Shown in pieces: positions 23,666 through 26,146 of a DNA stretch of 26,146 bases (the stretch's first letter is position 1; each line of letters starts with the position of its first letter). The translations under genes and the position numbers were made by a program. The stretch covers positions 1 through 26,146 of IMG/VR virus record IMGVR_UViG_3300029267_001280; one strand, given 5' to 3'. The notes under the pieces were generated by a model, which saw only the letters and a list, made by a program, of their open reading frames with translations, did not search any database and was not told where the DNA came from. The stretch comes from a virus.

Positions 23666-25365
23666 TAGCGGTTCCTCCCAGCATTGCGTATGTGACGCGG
23701 GTTATCGCTGCGGTGTCTATGGTACGGCCCGTCCTCCTCGACGATTTCGAGTTCGTTCTCGTCGTCGGCATTCTCAGCCTCGTCGATCACAAACAGGCGG
23801 TTCAGTACATCACCGGCCATAAAGAGCGTAGAGGCAATGTCCTGGCGTAGCTTGGAGTCCGGCATCCGCCAGCCACCCAACTGGAGCCAGATCCCCTGGA
23901 TGCCCTTGGGCATGAGCAAGAGTTGCTTGCCCAAGATCAGCTTGAGGGCCACGACCATGCGCATCTTGTTGCTATTGACCTGGATGCCTTCCATCAACAG
24001 GCCCTTCTGGGCGAACACTAGCTCATCGAAGCCCTTCTGGATACCCGTGGCGTCGAAGGCTGAGTAGATGGGCTTGTATGCCTTGTACCATTCCTCCATC
24101 CGGTTGATGAAAGGCCAGTAGGAGCCGTGGCCATCCACCCAGTCGAAGGCGACCAGTTCGGCTGGCACATACGGGAAGCCCGTTACCCGGATCACCATGA
24201 TCGCGGCGCTGTTACGGTCGGGCGGGCTGTTCTGACCGGGATCGCCGATCAGGACGTAGCGGTCGAACTCTGTGGGCGGGGTGATCCACCTCACGACGCC
24301 AGCGCGGCGCATTTCCTCTTTCTCGTAGCCGGGCAACCCGTTGGCACGTGCATTCTCCATCACGTCATCCAACGCGAGGCACTGACATGGCCCCAGTAGT
24401 GCCGGTGTGAACTCCTTGCCCTTGGGCAGCGGCCGCTCGTTCATCAGGAGTTGCTTGCGCTTGTCCGGGTCGGTGATTCGGCGCTTGATAGCCTTCAGCT
24501 GCTCCTTGGTGATCAGCGGGTTATCATAGATTGTCAGGCCGATAGACAGATAGTCATCGGGTAGCTCCTCCACCTGGTCGAAGCGTTCCCACAGCGCCGG
24601 GTCGTAGCCGGCGTTGGCCAGGACGATCAGCTTGCCCATCCGGGCACGGCCACCCGCCTGGCCACGCATACGAGTGCCCAGGTTGCCCATGACCTCCTCC
24701 AGGTCGGTGTTTGCCAGGTGCATCTTGTCTGACTCGTCGATGACGATCACGTCGCCGGACCAGGAGTAGATCTTGCCGCCGTTCTCATCGGCGGACATGA
24801 ACTCCAGAGTAGAGCCGTTGTAGTAGGTGATTTTGGGATACGGGCGCTCGACAAACTTGACGATAAAGTTGTGGCCATGGCGGGGCGTGCTATCTCGGTT
24901 CTCCCAGTCCAGCAACTCCATCCTGATGGCATCAAACATCTGCTTGGCCTGCCAGCCTACAGGGGCCACGTTCATTGCCTTGAACCCTGGGATCATGCAG
25001 GCCCAGTAATTCAGGGCGGCACCCATGCCCAGCGTCTTGCCGGTCCCGACCGCAGCGATGACCGTGGCATCTAGCCGGTTATCGTGCGCCAGGACCGCCT
25101 GCCAGGAGAGAGGGACCCACGGTACGTAATCCCCGCGTTCCCGATCCAAGTCCCACTCGTCTGGATTTACTCGGTCGTCCCACTCTGGCGAGAAGATGTT
25201 GGTCACGATCTCCCGATTATTCCACACCAGGTCCCAACGGGGAGTACCATTGATCGGCGCGTGGTAGTGGGAAGTGAACGTGGCGAAGCCGCCTGTCTCC
25301 AACTTGGAGGCGGCTTCCATGATTTGCACATCAGTTTTAGTTAGCTTGTAGCGCCGTAATCCCAT
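23665..25365 (-). CDS. terL: Terminase large subunit (566 aa)
   Basis: ATG at 25365 follows an AGGAG SD. ATPase motifs: Walker A AAVGTGKT (104-111), Walker B VIVIDE (206-211, D210 and E211 catalytic) and a coupling motif LANAG (249-253). The nuclease half has VLIGDPG (D375) and SAFDATG (D438) as RNase H-like metal-binding acids, with a later acid likely near LRQDIAST. The enzyme pumps DNA into the prohead through the portal and cuts concatemers. Length is in the normal 450-650 range. An acidic stretch near the C-terminus (DEAENADDENELEIVEEDG) precedes a basic tail, perhaps for portal or DNA contact. No small terminase is recognised in the window. The terminase type (cos, pac) cannot be told from the sequence. 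Confidence 0.93.
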   Translation of the reverse strand: MGLRRYKLTKTDVQIMEAASKLETGGFATFTSHYHAPINGTPRWDLVWNNREIVTNIFSPEWDDRVNPDEWDLDRERGDYVPWVPLSWQAVLAHDNRLDATVIAAVGTGKTLGMGAALNYWACMIPGFKAMNVAPVGWQAKQMFDAIRMELLDWENRDSTPRHGHNFIVKFVERPYPKITYYNGSTLEFMSADENGGKIYSWSGDVIVIDESDKMHLANTDLEEVMGNLGTRMRGQAGGRARMGKLIVLANAGYDPALWERFDQVEELPDDYLSIGLTIYDNPLITKEQLKAIKRRITDPDKRKQLLMNERPLPKGKEFTPALLGPCQCLALDDVMENARANGLPGYEKEEMRRAGVVRWITPPTEFDRYVLIGDPGQNSPPDRNSAAIMVIRVTGFPYVPAELVAFDWVDGHGSYWPFINRMEEWYKAYKPIYSAFDATGIQKGFDELVFAQKGLLMEGIQVNSNKMRMVVALKLILGKQLLLMPKGIQGIWLQLGGWRMPDSKLRQDIASTLFMAGDVLNRLFVIDEAENADDENELEIVEEDGPYHRHRSDNPRHIRNAGRNR

Positions 25366-25367
25366 AC

Positions 25368-25805
25368 CTACTCCTGTATCACAACGTCGCGCCCGGCAGC
25401 GAACTGCCCGGCGTGCGCCTCACACATCAGCAAGTCAATCGCGCCGTTGTCGAGGTGTTTGATCCGGCAACCGCAGGAGGGGGCGTCAACCTGGTCGGCC
25501 GTCGCCTCCTTGACCAGGGCCAGAAACAGGGCGGCATAGTTCCGCAGGTCGTGCACGCGGCCCTCGATGCTCTCCTCGGATTGCTCGTGGCCAACCGCGG
25601 CGTAGGACGCCAGGGAGGCAAAGTGCTTATACATATAGACCATGCAGACCTGTAACGGCGTGAGGCCCAGAAACTCTGCGCACACCTTGAAGTTACGCAG
25701 CGCATCCTCGTCACCCTGGGCATACTCGCGGCCCTTGGTCAGGTTGATCTCGTTCTCCGCCGTGACCAGTCCTTCGACCAGCTTGAGATAGTCATCGCGT
25801 ACCAT
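25368..25805 (-). CDS. DUF1599/MazG-like all-alpha protein with Cys-rich tail (145 aa)
   Basis: ATG at 25805 overlaps the preceding stop as TGATG and has a GAGGTGG SD at 7 nt; a TTG one codon earlier is less likely. Residues ~20-95 (KGREYAQGDEDALRNFKVCA, VYMYKHFASLASY, IEGRVHDLRNYAALF) match the pattern of phage 'nucleotide modification associated' DUF1599-type domains: K-x-x-[ED]-Y-x-x-G, N-F, then K-x-x-R-x8-D-x-x-N-Y. The C-terminal 35 residues hold CGCRIKHLDNG and MCEAHAG, a possible zinc-binding knuckle. The family is suspected to act on nucleotides, but its reaction is not established and no function is claimed. Confidence 0.6.
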   Translation of the reverse strand: MVRDDYLKLVEGLVTAENEINLTKGREYAQGDEDALRNFKVCAEFLGLTPLQVCMVYMYKHFASLASYAAVGHEQSEESIEGRVHDLRNYAALFLALVKEATADQVDAPSCGCRIKHLDNGAIDLLMCEAHAGQFAAGRDVVIQE

Positions 25806-26146
25806 CAAGCCACCTCGTAGATCGTCTCAAGGGCGTCAATTTTGTCATTCCACTGCAAGCAGTGCTCTGCATATTGCAGACACCCGGCTTCCAGATTACG
25901 CCGCGTAATTTCGTCCTCCATCATCTGCTGGGCAGCCGAGAGGACATCGTCGTAGTTGTACCCTGCCAGCAAGCAGTTCACCCCGTGGTGCAGGTCGTCA
26001 TCACCTTCTATGATCCCACGGACACAGGTCGTGCCGCAAGACATCGCCTCCACTGGCGCGCAGGCCCGCCCCTCGTACTTGCTGGCCTTGAGCAGGAACA
26101 GGCAGCTGGAGTACATCTGGCGCATTTGCTCAGTGGCGGGCACCAG
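25805..26146 (-). CDS. Glycosyltransferase, GT4-like, C-terminal part only
   Basis: The frame enters from the right edge and ends at TGA 25805, giving 113 visible residues. The donor-binding motif is clear: KASKYEGRACAPVEAMSCG has the E-x7-E pair, followed by a strand TTCVRGI, a DDLHHGVNCLLAG loop and a C-terminal helix with ITRRNLEAGCLQYAEHCLQW. It is therefore the second Rossmann half of a GT-B enzyme. The N-terminal half is outside the window, so any methionine near the edge is not the real start. With the internal glycosyltransferase it makes two sugar-transfer genes in one morphogenesis region. Substrate unknown. Confidence 0.85.
   Translation of the reverse strand: MVPATEQMRQMYSSCLFLLKASKYEGRACAPVEAMSCGTTCVRGIIEGDDDLHHGVNCLLAGYNYDDVLSAAQQMMEDEITRRNLEAGCLQYAEHCLQWNDKIDALETIYEVA
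25896..25908. repeat. 13-bp inverted repeat TTACGCCGCGTAA, copy 3
   Basis: Identical 13-mer inside the partial glycosyltransferase gene at the right edge, encoding the Thr-Arg-Arg of ITRRNL at the equivalent C-terminal position of the second glycosyltransferase. Confidence 0.8.

Noticed and set aside
23451-23771. 106-aa minus-strand open frame across the end of terL
   Set aside because: It overlaps both the terminase end and the 68-aa gene in a third frame, is Arg/Thr-rich, and lacks an SD.

Overview
The window is a stretch of a tailed double-stranded DNA bacteriophage or prophage (Caudoviricetes, siphovirus-type morphogenesis). About 20 genes lie on the minus strand, packed end to end, so transcription runs from high to low coordinates. 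Neighbours commonly overlap as ATGA or TAATG, or are separated by only a few bases carrying a Shine-Dalgarno (SD) sequence. I see no tRNA, rRNA, CRISPR, insertion sequence, integrase, replication or lysis gene. GC content is fairly high and SD sites are strong GGAGG-like. The host is not identifiable; the repeated lectin/propeller-like tail proteins resemble those of phages from environmental (perhaps Chloroflexota-type) bacteria, which is only an impression.

Layout in transcription order (right to left). 26146-23459: C-terminal part of a GT4-like glycosyltransferase, a DUF1599/MazG-like small protein, the large terminase and a 68-aa protein, closed by a strong intrinsic terminator at 23350-23384. 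23341-18068: a 69-aa protein, portal, scaffold, major capsid protein, head-tail adaptor and a neck/tail-completion protein. 18071-15148: a second glycosyltransferase translationally coupled into the morphogenesis genes, the tail tube protein, and the two-frame tail assembly chaperone with a canonical -1 slippery heptamer. 15136-7145: a 2663-residue tape-measure protein. 7118-1: a small tail protein, a 42-aa single-span membrane protein, a 1060-aa propeller/lectin tail protein, a hub-like protein, an OB/FN3/fibre protein and the start of another fibre.

The most interesting object is the tape-measure gene. Its N-terminal ~1450 residues do not look like a tape measure. They carry, in the right order and at plausible spacing, sequence resembling the two double-psi beta-barrels (DPBB) of a cellular/crAss-type RNA polymerase: a beta-like segment (residues ~405-530, with K489 and K493-H494-G495) and a beta-prime-like segment with a DxDxD metal-binding motif (D981, D983, D985). 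A proline/glycine-rich linker (residues 1461-1510) separates this half from a conventional C-terminal tape-measure half with hydrophobic segments and a Gln/Arg-rich coiled-coil tail. I infer a virion-borne RNA polymerase fused to the tape measure. This rests on motif reading by eye and has not been tested by profile or structure search.

Other signals worth a second look are a thrice-repeated 13-bp inverted repeat (TTACGCCGCGTAA), a terminator that leaves no room for an SD before the next start, and a hairpin that could mask the capsid SD. Expression of the structural genes past that terminator would need read-through, antitermination or an unrecognised promoter.
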